DNA of 5,111 nt from CAYTXJ01 sp965613025 (GCA_965613025.1 CBFDUE010000129.1:1-5111); one strand, 5' to 3'; shown: positions 1 to 5,111, counted from the first letter of the stretch. Notes: generated from the letters alone by a model not told the origin. Numbers and translations are program-made.

Positions 1-42
1 ACGACATCCTGAGTTTCAATTCCTCATAGGTAGGCTTAAAAC
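1..42 (-). CRISPR. Leader-proximal end of a CRISPR array: one repeat (13-42) and the end of a spacer (1-12)
   Basis: A 30-base repeat occupies 13-42. On the plus strand it starts GTTTCAAT and ends GGCTTAAAAC. Read on the minus strand it begins GTTTTAAGCC and ends GGAATTGAAAC, so its last eight bases, ATTGAAAC, match the usual crRNA 5' handle of subtype I-A/I-B repeats. This orientation agrees with the leader on its right and with the direction of the cas genes, so the array is transcribed leftward and continues off the window. Bases 1-12 would be the leader-distal end of the first, most recently acquired spacer. Only one copy is visible, so the array call rests on similarity to known repeats and on position beside cas2 and a leader, not on seen repetition. 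Confidence 0.88.
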
Positions 43-190
43 CCATTTTTTTATAGTTAAATTAATGATATATTGTCAAAGAGCTTTGTCAAGGTATATT
101 TTTAAATATAATAAAATTCCTTTATGATCAAGGGATAATGGTGTCGTCGCACCCAAAGGATTTTTGCATCATTTAAGGTAGACGCCATAA
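43..190 (-). promoter_or_regulatory. CRISPR leader between cas2 and the first repeat
   Basis: This is the only gene-free stretch of any length in the window, 148 bases between the cas2 stop and the first repeat. It is strongly AT-rich apart from a GC-rich patch around 140-154. Leaders of this kind hold the pre-crRNA promoter and the signals that direct Cas1-Cas2 integration at the first repeat. The half next to the array holds two perfect TTGACA boxes with suitable -10 boxes. No convincing rho-independent terminator for the cas operon is visible here, so operon transcripts may run on into the array. Confidence 0.8.
50..92 (-). promoter_or_regulatory. Tandem pre-crRNA promoters in the leader
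   Basis: On the minus strand a perfect -35 box TTGACA lies at 92-87, with TATCAT at 70-65 after a 16-base spacer. A second perfect TTGACA lies at 79-74, with TATAAA at 55-50 after an 18-base spacer. Each -10 box matches five of six consensus bases. The first would start transcription around 58 and the second close to the repeat edge. Both point into the array. The two -35 boxes are copies 13 bases apart, so either could be the working promoter and the other a duplicate. Boxes were read by eye; start sites are inferred. Confidence 0.65.
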
Positions 191-454
191 TTAAAGAATA
201 AGCTCTTCTCCTCCCTTAGGAAGTCCCAAGATTTCCCTGTTTGTATACCAGGTGCTCCTAAAGGTATATATTACAACAGAATCCTCCTCTTCATTTATGA
301 TCCTTTTCAATTCAACCTTAAGCTTTTCAAGCTTTGCATCAGTTAGCTCCCCTTCAAAAACCGAATTTTGCACCCAATGAAGAAACTTTCTGCAGGTCTT
401 TAAAACCTTTGCCACTCTCTTTTCTCCAATATCATATACTAAAATGATATACAT
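191..454 (-). CDS. cas2: Cas2, CRISPR adaptation protein
   Basis: Cas2 is the small ferredoxin-fold subunit that dimerises between two Cas1 dimers to form the complex that inserts new spacers at the leader end of the array. The 87-residue product is of normal family length. It opens MYIILVYDIGEKR, with the conserved Asp8 at the end of the first strand, followed by WVQNSVFEGEL at 27-37 and a final strand, VVIYTF. I chose the ATG at 454, not the in-frame ATG at 472, because Cas2 proteins begin with this strand and because AAGGTGG at 468-462 lies seven bases upstream of it. The ATG at 472 would add six residues and overlap cas1. The chosen start leaves a four-base gap after the cas1 stop, and the Shine-Dalgarno site lies within the last cas1 codons, suggesting coupled translation. 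It is the last gene before the leader. Confidence 0.95.
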   Translation of the reverse strand: MYIILVYDIGEKRVAKVLKTCRKFLHWVQNSVFEGELTDAKLEKLKVELKRIINEEEDSVVIYTFRSTWYTNREILGLPKGGEELIL

Positions 455-458
455 CCCT

Positions 459-1451
459 TTACCACCTTGCAATAAATGGAGTATATGGCTCTTCTCCGAT
501 CAGGTGTTTTTCAATTTTATAAAGCTCCAGCCTAATAAGTCTTCTATATGAAACATGACGCCCTAATCTTCTATGTTTAAATGTGCTCTTAAGCCTTTCA
601 TCCAGATATCTTATAAATAGCTCCCTTCCCTTTTCATTTAATACCACTCCCTGAAGCCTCTTTTCAAAGTGCCCTCTTTTAATAATTCCACGGTTTATAA
701 GGGTAAATATAGTTCTATCCACAATTATGGGTTTAAATATCTCAGATACATCCAGATTAAGAGTAAACCTTCTAAAATTGGTGGTATGGAGAAATCCGAT
801 TCTGGGATCCAGATGAGTATGATAGATTTCACTAAGGCATATGGTATAAAGAATGGAATTTCCAAAACTTATAAGTGCATTTAAGCGGTTTAGAGGTGGC
901 CTCTTGGTTCTTTCTTCAAAGATAAAATGTTCATTATCCAATATCATATCAAATGCACGGTAATATTGATCCCTTATATTCCCCTCTATCGCCATAAGCT
1001 CTTCAGTTGTATTACACTTATCAATTGAATCTGAAAGACTCAAGATGGCGTCCCTTTGATCACTTACAGGTTTTCCCCTGTTTGCATAATAAGATAGCAC
1101 CCTCTTTATATTTTCTACAGCACCATTTACAAATCCTTTTGCAAGAACAATCCTCTTTTTAGAATCAATATAGTGTTCTGCCTGTTTTAGTATCATATAG
1201 CCAGAATTTAGGTGTTCTCTTGGATAAAAACTCCCTACATAATATCCATAATGGTTAAAGAAATGCATTATAATTTCAGCCTGAGTGAGAAACTCTAAAA
1301 ATCTCTTATTTAAGGAAACTTCGCCAAATACATGAATTTCAGAAGTGTTTTCTACAGGTATATATTTTTTGCCTTCATCTGTTTCAAAATAGAGGGTATT
1401 CTCTTTTCTCTTAAGCTCACCATCAGAAAATATGTATATTGTCCTTTTCAT
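459..1451 (-). CDS. cas1: Cas1, CRISPR integrase
   Basis: Cas1 is the metal-dependent integrase that joins prespacers to the leader-repeat junction, acting with Cas2. The product has 330 residues, normal for the I-A/I-B-type (Cas1b) branch. It has an N-terminal beta domain starting MKRTIYIFSDGELKRKENTL, then a helical catalytic domain. The metal-binding residues are present: Glu156 in AIEGNIR, His222 in DPRIGFLH, and Asp234/Glu237 in LNLDVSEIFKP. The basic C-terminus (FKHRRLGRHVSYRRL at 291-305) fits DNA contact. The ATG lies three bases after the cas4 stop. It is followed by cas2, the classic cas4-cas1-cas2 order. Nothing suggests damage; it should be active. Confidence 0.97.
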   Translation of the reverse strand: MKRTIYIFSDGELKRKENTLYFETDEGKKYIPVENTSEIHVFGEVSLNKRFLEFLTQAEIIMHFFNHYGYYVGSFYPREHLNSGYMILKQAEHYIDSKKRIVLAKGFVNGAVENIKRVLSYYANRGKPVSDQRDAILSLSDSIDKCNTTEELMAIEGNIRDQYYRAFDMILDNEHFIFEERTKRPPLNRLNALISFGNSILYTICLSEIYHTHLDPRIGFLHTTNFRRFTLNLDVSEIFKPIIVDRTIFTLINRGIIKRGHFEKRLQGVVLNEKGRELFIRYLDERLKSTFKHRRLGRHVSYRRLIRLELYKIEKHLIGEEPYTPFIARW

Positions 1452-1454
1452 ATC

Positions 1455-1952
1455 TTATGACCAGCAGAATTCATTGTATCCACAGTTTTTACAAAATCTG
1501 TTTTTTTCTGCTTTAGGTGGTAGTTCTGTATTAATTATCTTTAAGATGTTGTTTTCCACATCTTTAAGTTCATTTTCTATCTCTGATGTTAGCTCAACTT
1601 CAAGCTTCTTTTTCTCTTTTGGAAACAGAAGCTCCCCTTTTGCCTTAACTCCCATCTCTTTAATCTTAGAAAGATAAAACGCAAGTTGCATCATTGCACT
1701 CTTTTCATACCTTGAGCTCTTTTTTACCTCTCCAATTATGACCTGCTCATGGCCTCTACGAAGGATGTCAATAACGATATTTTCTAATCTTATCTCCTTT
1801 CGCTCCCTTTTATAACTCTCTTCAGAGATTAATCTTCCGATTTCAATAAATGGATTTTCTTGTGATGGTTCAATCCTCCGTGCCATGAGCCAGACCTCTC
1901 TATGGCAGATGTAGTAATACCAGATTAAGGTTCCAGTTACATTTGATGGCAT
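1455..1952 (-). CDS. cas4: Cas4, RecB-like Fe-S nuclease of spacer acquisition
   Basis: Cas4 trims prespacers and helps choose PAM-bearing, correctly oriented DNA before Cas1-Cas2 integration. The product has 165 residues, the short PF01930-type form. The four cysteines expected to hold a 4Fe-4S cluster are present: Cys16 (in YYYICHREVW) and Cys154, Cys157 and Cys163 in the C-terminal CKNCGYNEFC. RecB nuclease residues visible are Asp62 (VIDIL), Glu75 and Lys77 (GEVKKS) and Gln89 (MQLAFYL). Motif I reads IGRLISEESY at 38-47, where family members I recall have GRLIHE; Ser43 takes the place of the histidine, so activity may be altered. The start lies 12 bases after the nucleotidyltransferase stop, with AGGT just upstream. 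A stronger GGAGG lies inside the end of the preceding gene but is rather distant. Confidence 0.94.
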   Translation of the reverse strand: MPSNVTGTLIWYYYICHREVWLMARRIEPSQENPFIEIGRLISEESYKRERKEIRLENIVIDILRRGHEQVIIGEVKKSSRYEKSAMMQLAFYLSKIKEMGVKAKGELLFPKEKKKLEVELTSEIENELKDVENNILKIINTELPPKAEKNRFCKNCGYNEFCWS

Positions 1953-1964
1953 CTTACCTATTTT

Positions 1965-2522
1965 TTATGTTACCTCCTTTAGTAAGTCCTGAAATTCTCT
2001 AATGACTGGTTTTTTAAGGGTCTCTTCAAATTGTCTTAACCAATAAAAGATATATTCTGTATCTAATGCACTACCTTTTTTTAAAAGTATTCCTCTTATG
2101 TCCTCAATATCTCGTGGTCTTCCTGAGATAAGCTTATGAATGATTATGTCTTCAGGAGAAGCAAAAGATATAAATGCATTACCAATTTTCACTTTTTTAG
2201 CCCTCTTAATTGCCCCTCTTTCATATGGTGTATATGAAAAGATAAGATCAACTCTAATATTCATTTCAGATGCCTTTACTGGAAGCACCATTGTCTTTTT
2301 CACAAACTCATAAGGATCTTTAACTAATATAGTCCATCCTAACTCCTCAACCATTGAAATGACCTCATTTAATCTATCAATATCTGCAGAAAGAGTAATA
2401 TCAATGTCTTTGGTAAGTCTTGGCTCTCCATAGAGTAAAACGGCCTGCCCACCTATGAGCATATATTCAAAATTTTTCCTTTCTAAATTTGTAGCTAATT
2501 TTTCAAGAACCTTTTGTATCAT
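1965..2522 (-). CDS. Minimal nucleotidyltransferase, AbiEii/MenT-like, probable toxin of a two-gene module
   Basis: The 185-residue product has the nucleotidyltransferase-fold signature. GGQ at 24-26 is followed by Asp39 and Asp41 in RLTKDIDIT, and the third acidic residue is Asp92 in IRVDLIF. Downstream, SPEDIIIHKLISGRPRDIED (122-141) is the helical segment typical of AbiEii-like and related proteins, with Lys130 and Asp138. All expected catalytic positions are present, so the enzyme should be active. Some relatives are toxins that add nucleotides to tRNA 3' ends; that activity here is inference. The start ATG lies inside the end of the preceding 68-residue gene (20-base overlap), with AAGGA a few bases upstream, so the two are probably translationally coupled. 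It is not a known cas gene, yet it sits between cas5 and cas4. A housekeeping RNA-modifying role cannot be excluded. Confidence 0.85.
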   Translation of the reverse strand: MIQKVLEKLATNLERKNFEYMLIGGQAVLLYGEPRLTKDIDITLSADIDRLNEVISMVEELGWTILVKDPYEFVKKTMVLPVKASEMNIRVDLIFSYTPYERGAIKRAKKVKIGNAFISFASPEDIIIHKLISGRPRDIEDIRGILLKKGSALDTEYIFYWLRQFEETLKKPVIREFQDLLKEVT

Positions 2523-2709
2523 TTAAAATCCTTGCAAGCTTAATCTTTATCTCTATCCCTTCCAAAGGATCTTCAGGGGGGAGCTTTCCAAGTGCTCTTG
2601 CCTCTTCATACAATGCCTCAAAGATCTCTAAATTTTTAAAAAAATTTACCTCCTCTTTTCTCTTATACTCTTTTTCCCATTCTTCCCAAGTATCTGTATC
2701 TTTAATCAT
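2503..2709 (-). CDS. Small acidic protein, putative antitoxin partner of the nucleotidyltransferase
   Basis: The product has 68 residues, charged and apparently helical, with no signal peptide or membrane segment. It contains EIFEALYEEARALGKLPPED (28-47) followed by PLEGIEIKIKLARILN. I recall similar short proteins encoded just ahead of AbiEii-like nucleotidyltransferases, which suggests an antitoxin or partner, but no DNA-binding domain is recognisable and the role is inferred from position. The ATG lies three bases after the cas5 stop with only a weak AAAAAG upstream, so translation may depend on coupling with cas5. Its 3' end overlaps the nucleotidyltransferase start by 20 bases in another frame, a common arrangement for toxin-antitoxin pairs. 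Confidence 0.75.
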   Translation of the reverse strand: MIKDTDTWEEWEKEYKRKEEVNFFKNLEIFEALYEEARALGKLPPEDPLEGIEIKIKLARILNDTKGS

Positions 2710-2712
2710 AAT

Positions 2713-3447
2713 TTACTTTTTCAAGATAATTATTCCAATATCCTCAACCGTAATTATATTTGTATCTTTTTTACATTTAATGGTTATTACATCTGGTTCA
2801 ATTATCCCTTCTTTTTCTCTTATTGGAAAGATATAAGAATTTAAAGGAAAGCTCTTCCCTTTCTTAATACACCTTTCGTGTATCATATATACTATGCCTT
2901 TTCCAGAAACCCCTTCAAATTTATCTGGTTCAAATGGAAAAGGAAAAGCAGTATTTATAAGACTTTCTTCTGAAATATTCTCTTTAATAGCGGTTTTAAT
3001 TAAAGGTGGAGTGATCGGTGTTGCGCAGGATTCGCTATCCCCACAGGTTATGGGTGCAGAAGTTAGTGATTTTATTATATCATCTGGCACAGTCTCTTTA
3101 AAGATTGCCATAACTTGAATATCTTTAGTAAATGCAAATTGTCTTCCAAGTGCATTTGTAAATTTTTTCCCCAGCTTATCTTCCCACTTTGTAATTGCGG
3201 ACATGATATAGCTCTTTATAACACATGGAGAAAGAAGTCTTGATCCAGCCCATTCAATTTTATCTTCTAACATCTTTAAGTATTCTATAGGGTGTTTATC
3301 GTCTTTATATCTCTGAAGTGCGTTTGCAAGCATACCAATAACTGCTGAAGAAGGCATAAGAGGATAAATAAGAGCAGATTGCCATGAAAAGGGTAAAGTA
3401 ATTGAAAAAAGAGAATTTAGCCTAACATTAACAATCAGGGCTTCCAT
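2713..3447 (-). CDS. cas5: Cas5, Cascade subunit (Cas5a-like)
   Basis: Cas5 is the RAMP-fold subunit that caps the crRNA 5' handle in type I effector complexes and contacts Cas7 and Cas8. The product has 244 residues, usual for the Cas5a/Cas5b range. The N-terminal first strand, MEALIVNVRLNSLFSITLPF, is followed by YPLMPSSAVIGMLANAL (28-44), matching the family's LPPPS..GaLa motif that follows the first strand of the fold. A conserved-looking GDSES lies at 136-140. The C-terminus ends in a hydrophobic strand, EDIGIIILKK. The start lies six bases after the cas7 stop with only a weak AAGG overlapping that stop, so translation is probably coupled to cas7. It is directly followed by a toxin-antitoxin-like pair and not by cas3. 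Confidence 0.88.
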   Translation of the reverse strand: MEALIVNVRLNSLFSITLPFSWQSALIYPLMPSSAVIGMLANALQRYKDDKHPIEYLKMLEDKIEWAGSRLLSPCVIKSYIMSAITKWEDKLGKKFTNALGRQFAFTKDIQVMAIFKETVPDDIIKSLTSAPITCGDSESCATPITPPLIKTAIKENISEESLINTAFPFPFEPDKFEGVSGKGIVYMIHERCIKKGKSFPLNSYIFPIREKEGIIEPDVITIKCKKDTNIITVEDIGIIILKK

Positions 3448-3453
3448 AGGAGT

Positions 3454-4398
3454 TTAGACCTTGCTTAAGAGTTCTTCAAATATCTCTTTTATAGTGGTTT
3501 TAAAAGTGAGTCCATCTTCAACTTTTTCTTTTGCCCAATAAAGAAGTGTCGCATGTTCTGGCATAATTCCTTTTGTCTTTTCAATGTAATCAGAGTATAT
3601 TGGTGATACAGGAAAAGGTAATGAACCTTCTTCTGAATATGCAATCAATATTTCAAGAGGATTTCCATGAGGTATGGCATGGGAAAGTGATGCTCCCATC
3701 TTTCCAGAGATTAGCTCTCTGTATGCTTCAATGGATACCTTTATCCTTTCTGCTCTGGAAGTATCATCAATTGCATACGGATTTTTACTTCCAAGATTTA
3801 GCTCTATCAAACCAATCCTTGAAATATCAAGTGCTGAGACAAATGCGTAGATCCCAGAGGCATAGGACTTGTTAAATATCATTTGAGCTGCACCTTCACC
3901 TTTAGCCACTTCTTCTTGCTGAGATACTCTGGTATGCACCACCTGTTTCTGACCTTGACCTGCTTCTAAAACTGGCATCAACCACGAAAACATCGCTCTT
4001 GAACTTCTCCTAACTGAAACACCTGCTCCTTCCCTTGCCTGCGCAATCAGATATCCATGAACATCACATATACAACATGATGTAAGTGCCTCGTCTTCAG
4101 AAGGTGAAATCTGATTGAGTTTACTATCTTTTAATCTTGCAGGTCTGATTGGCTCGCCCACTTTACAAGCATCACATAGAGGCAATGTATAACTTCCATT
4201 ATTAATAAGATTTCGCATTGCTTCATAATGCCAGTGTTTTAACATTCTTCCTGATACAGCAGGGGCCTCTCTTTTTTCTCCAGCTTCGTCAATGAATTCC
4301 ATTAGCCTTATGTCAGTAACATTACCTGCTACTGCCTCATTATTTAAGTCGTGGACATTTAGTTGAACCTTAACTGCAAAGCCTAAAAATTTTAGCAT
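3454..4398 (-). CDS. cas7: Cas7, Cascade backbone subunit (Csa2/DevR family)
   Basis: Cas7 forms the helical backbone of the type I effector, binding the crRNA spacer. The 314-residue product shows the pattern of Csa2/DevR proteins. It has an N-terminal strand FAVKVQLNVHDLNN, then NVTDIRLMEF, then PAVSGRMLKHWHYEAM (46-61). GAGVSVRRSSRAMFSWLMPV (123-142) follows, then VVHTRVSQ (153-160), ASGIYAFVSALD and SGKMGASLSH (231-240). These segments correspond in order to those I recall from the Sulfolobus I-A Cas7, which supports an I-A-type complex. Cysteines at 75, 78, 108, 109 and 111 could form a zinc site in the insertion. Translation is set by an excellent AGGGAGGT at 4413-4406, seven bases before the ATG, in keeping with the many Cas7 copies needed per complex. 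Confidence 0.92.
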   Translation of the reverse strand: MLKFLGFAVKVQLNVHDLNNEAVAGNVTDIRLMEFIDEAGEKREAPAVSGRMLKHWHYEAMRNLINNGSYTLPLCDACKVGEPIRPARLKDSKLNQISPSEDEALTSCCICDVHGYLIAQAREGAGVSVRRSSRAMFSWLMPVLEAGQGQKQVVHTRVSQQEEVAKGEGAAQMIFNKSYASGIYAFVSALDISRIGLIELNLGSKNPYAIDDTSRAERIKVSIEAYRELISGKMGASLSHAIPHGNPLEILIAYSEEGSLPFPVSPIYSDYIEKTKGIMPEHATLLYWAKEKVEDGLTFKTTIKEIFEELLSKV

Positions 4399-4405
4399 TG
4401 CTCTT

Positions 4406-4413
4406 ACCTCCCT
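4406..4413 (-). promoter_or_regulatory. Strong ribosome binding site of cas7
   Basis: AGGGAGGT on the minus strand lies seven bases upstream of the cas7 ATG. It is the strongest Shine-Dalgarno site at optimal spacing in the window. It lies in the 25-base gap after the DUF5615 stop, so cas7 can be translated independently of the toxin-like gene. cas5 and the 68-residue gene downstream have weak sites. Confidence 0.8.
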
Positions 4414-4423
4414 AAGCAGTAAA

Positions 4424-4777
4424 TTATCCTTTTAAATTTCTTACTCTTACTCTATCTTCCTCTATTACAATGAATTTCTTTTTTATTTCTTTAATATTAT
4501 TTAGAACATTTCTTATTCTTTCAGCAATATATTCTGTTGATTTTGGCTTTATCCGGATCAAAATTATTCCATAACATTCTCTCCTATCTTTGAAAATCTT
4601 TTCACCAAAATCTTTATCAAAAGTAAGCAAAATTCTTTTTTCATCTAAGGCAACTTTTAATACTTCATTATCATCCATTCCAACTCTTATTTGATCTACC
4701 CTTTTTATAATAACCCCATTTTGCTCTAATATTTTTAAGGAATTTAAAGGAAAATTTTCATTTGCAAGAAATTTCAT
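4424..4777 (-). CDS. DUF5615 PIN-like protein, probable toxin RNase
   Basis: The 117-residue product matches the DUF5615 PIN-like family, thought to be metal-dependent RNases acting as toxins beside DUF433 proteins. It begins MKFLANENFPLNSLKILEQNG, the typical first strand and helix, with Asn6-Glu7-Asn8 where PIN proteins carry an acidic residue. Asp35, Asp36 and Glu38 follow in GMDDNEVL, and Asp54 and Asp56 in LLTFDKDFG. The NEN form of the first motif occurs in this family as I recall, so it is not taken as a loss of function. Its ATG overlaps the stop of the DUF433 gene as ATGA, indicating coupled translation. It ends 25 bases before cas7. RNase activity is inferred from family membership. 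Confidence 0.9.
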   Translation of the reverse strand: MKFLANENFPLNSLKILEQNGVIIKRVDQIRVGMDDNEVLKVALDEKRILLTFDKDFGEKIFKDRRECYGIILIRIKPKSTEYIAERIRNVLNNIKEIKKKFIVIEEDRVRVRNLKG

Positions 4778-4998
4778 ATTGCATAGACCCTCTCTTCACG
4801 GATAGTCTCAAGTGCATATTCAATTGCTGCTAATATGTCCTCTCTTTGTAGTTGGGGATAATTTTTAAGAATTTCCTTACCTGACCATCCATTAGATAGA
4901 AGCTCAAGGATAAACTCAACAGAGATTCGTGTGCCTTTTATTATGGGTTTTCCTACAAGGATATCAGAATTGATTTCTATCCTATCTTTGTATTTCAT
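4774..4998 (-). CDS. DUF433 protein, probable antitoxin
   Basis: The 74-residue product is a typical DUF433 protein, a small family with a winged-helix-like fold found as the partner and probable antitoxin of DUF5615 toxins. The hallmark GKPIIKGTRISVEFILELLS lies at 16-35, followed by ILKNYPQLQREDILAAIEYA at 43-62. An in-frame ATG at 5076 would add 26 residues. I prefer the ATG at 4998 because family members start there, because AGGAAAGGTG at 5013-5004 is a strong ribosome binding site five bases upstream, and because the longer form would overlap the end of an upstream reading frame. Its TGA overlaps the toxin ATG. DUF433 proteins may bind DNA and repress their own promoter, which would fit the short promoter-like gap upstream. 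Confidence 0.9.
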   Translation of the reverse strand: MKYKDRIEINSDILVGKPIIKGTRISVEFILELLSNGWSGKEILKNYPQLQREDILAAIEYALETIREERVYAI

Positions 4999-5003
4999 TA
5001 TTT

Positions 5004-5013
5004 CACCTTTCCT
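5004..5013 (-). promoter_or_regulatory. Ribosome binding site that decides the DUF433 start
   Basis: AGGAAAGGTG on the minus strand lies five bases upstream of the ATG at 4998. It supports the 74-residue form of the antitoxin-like protein over the 100-residue form starting at 5076, which has only GAGG almost abutting its ATG. Confidence 0.75.
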
Positions 5014-5017
5014 AAAC

Positions 5018-5045
5018 ATAATATCACAAAAAACTTCAATTCCAA
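5018..5045 (-). promoter_or_regulatory. Possible weak promoter ahead of the DUF433-DUF5615 pair
   Basis: In the 67-base AT-rich gap between the upstream stop and the DUF433 start, TTGGAA (5045-5040) and TATTAT (5023-5018) are separated by 16 bases. They match four and five consensus bases respectively. Transcription would start about 10 bases before the ribosome binding site. In such AT-rich DNA this could arise by chance. If real, the toxin-antitoxin pair and the downstream cas genes could be transcribed apart from whatever lies upstream. Confidence 0.3.
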
Positions 5046-5065
5046 AAAATTTTCTATAAAATTCT

Positions 5066-5111
5066 TTACTTTGCATCCTCTGCCCTTTTTATACATTCTT
5101 TTAAAAACTCT
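5066..5111 (-). CDS. 3' end of an unidentified upstream gene (partial)
   Basis: A minus-strand frame open from the right edge reads EFLKECIKRAEDAK and stops at TAA, 5068-5066. The residues look like the amphipathic, charged end of a real protein, and the stop is followed by an AT-rich gap and then a well-formed ribosome binding site, which fits a gene end. Fourteen residues are too few to identify it. By position it could be another cas gene such as cas8 or cas6, or part of a neighbouring region. Confidence 0.45.
   Translation of the reverse strand, partial: EFLKECIKRAEDAK

Noticed and set aside
102..188. Minus-strand frame of 28 codons inside the leader, starting MASTLNDAK
   Set aside because: There is no ribosome binding site before its ATG and no known family. 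Leaders are usually non-coding, and chance frames of this length are common.
669..884. Plus-strand reading frame of 71 codons
   Set aside because: It lies wholly inside cas1 on the opposite strand, shows no family pattern, and has no convincing ribosome binding site.
1378..1388. GTTTCAAA match to the repeat start within cas1
   Set aside because: It is a short match in coding DNA without the rest of the repeat, and similar short matches (such as TTTCAAT) recur throughout this AT-rich sequence.
1432..1677. Plus-strand reading frame of 81 codons, rich in Ser and Phe
   Set aside because: It is the antisense of the Lys/Glu-rich end of cas4; its hydrophobic look comes from reversed AAA/GAA codons.
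2894..3118. Plus-strand reading frame of 74 codons
   Set aside because: It is antisense to the cas5 coding region, which has clear family motifs.
3573..3875. Plus-strand reading frame of 100 codons
   Set aside because: It is antisense to cas7, which is certain; the translation shows no recognisable domain.
4999..5076. N-terminal 26-residue extension of the DUF433 protein from the ATG at 5076
   Set aside because: The extension is outside the family's usual length, overlaps the upstream gene end, and is weaker in ribosome binding site than the ATG at 4998.

Overview
The window carries the distal part of a CRISPR-Cas operon, read leftward on the minus strand. It comprises the effector genes cas7 and cas5, the adaptation genes cas4, cas1 and cas2, a CRISPR leader, and the first leader-proximal repeat at the left edge. 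Cas7 resembles the Csa2/DevR family and Cas5 has the Cas5a-like N-terminal motif, so subtype I-A (or a close I-A/I-B relative) is the best fit. The repeat, read on the minus strand, ends in ATTGAAAC, the usual 8-nt 5' handle of crRNAs from I-A, I-B and some type III systems. The DNA is AT-rich and the genes are tightly packed with good Shine-Dalgarno sites. Many Lys, Glu and Ile codons and the type of Cas proteins suggest an anaerobic, possibly thermophilic bacterium. The exact lineage cannot be read from this window.

Layout from right to left, in the direction of transcription: the last codons of an unidentified gene (5111-5066); a short AT-rich gap with a possible promoter; a DUF433 antitoxin-like gene and a DUF5615 PIN-like toxin gene sharing ATGA (4998-4424); cas7 (4398-3454); cas5 (3447-2713); a 68-residue acidic protein overlapping a 185-residue minimal nucleotidyltransferase (2709-1965); cas4 (1952-1455); cas1 (1451-459); cas2 (454-191); leader (190-43); repeat (42-13) and the end of a spacer (12-1). 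The array continues beyond the left edge.

The most notable point is that two unrelated toxin-antitoxin-like pairs are built into the operon, one on each side of cas7-cas5. The nucleotidyltransferase pair sits between cas5 and cas4, where cas3 often lies in related operons. No cas3, cas8 or cas6 is visible, and these may lie to the right of the window. The pairs may act as addiction modules that penalise loss or shut-off of the cas operon, or may be passengers. Other points of interest are a leader with two perfect TTGACA boxes in tandem, a Cas4 that appears to lack the histidine of RecB motif I, and a short repeat-like sequence just upstream of the DUF433 gene.
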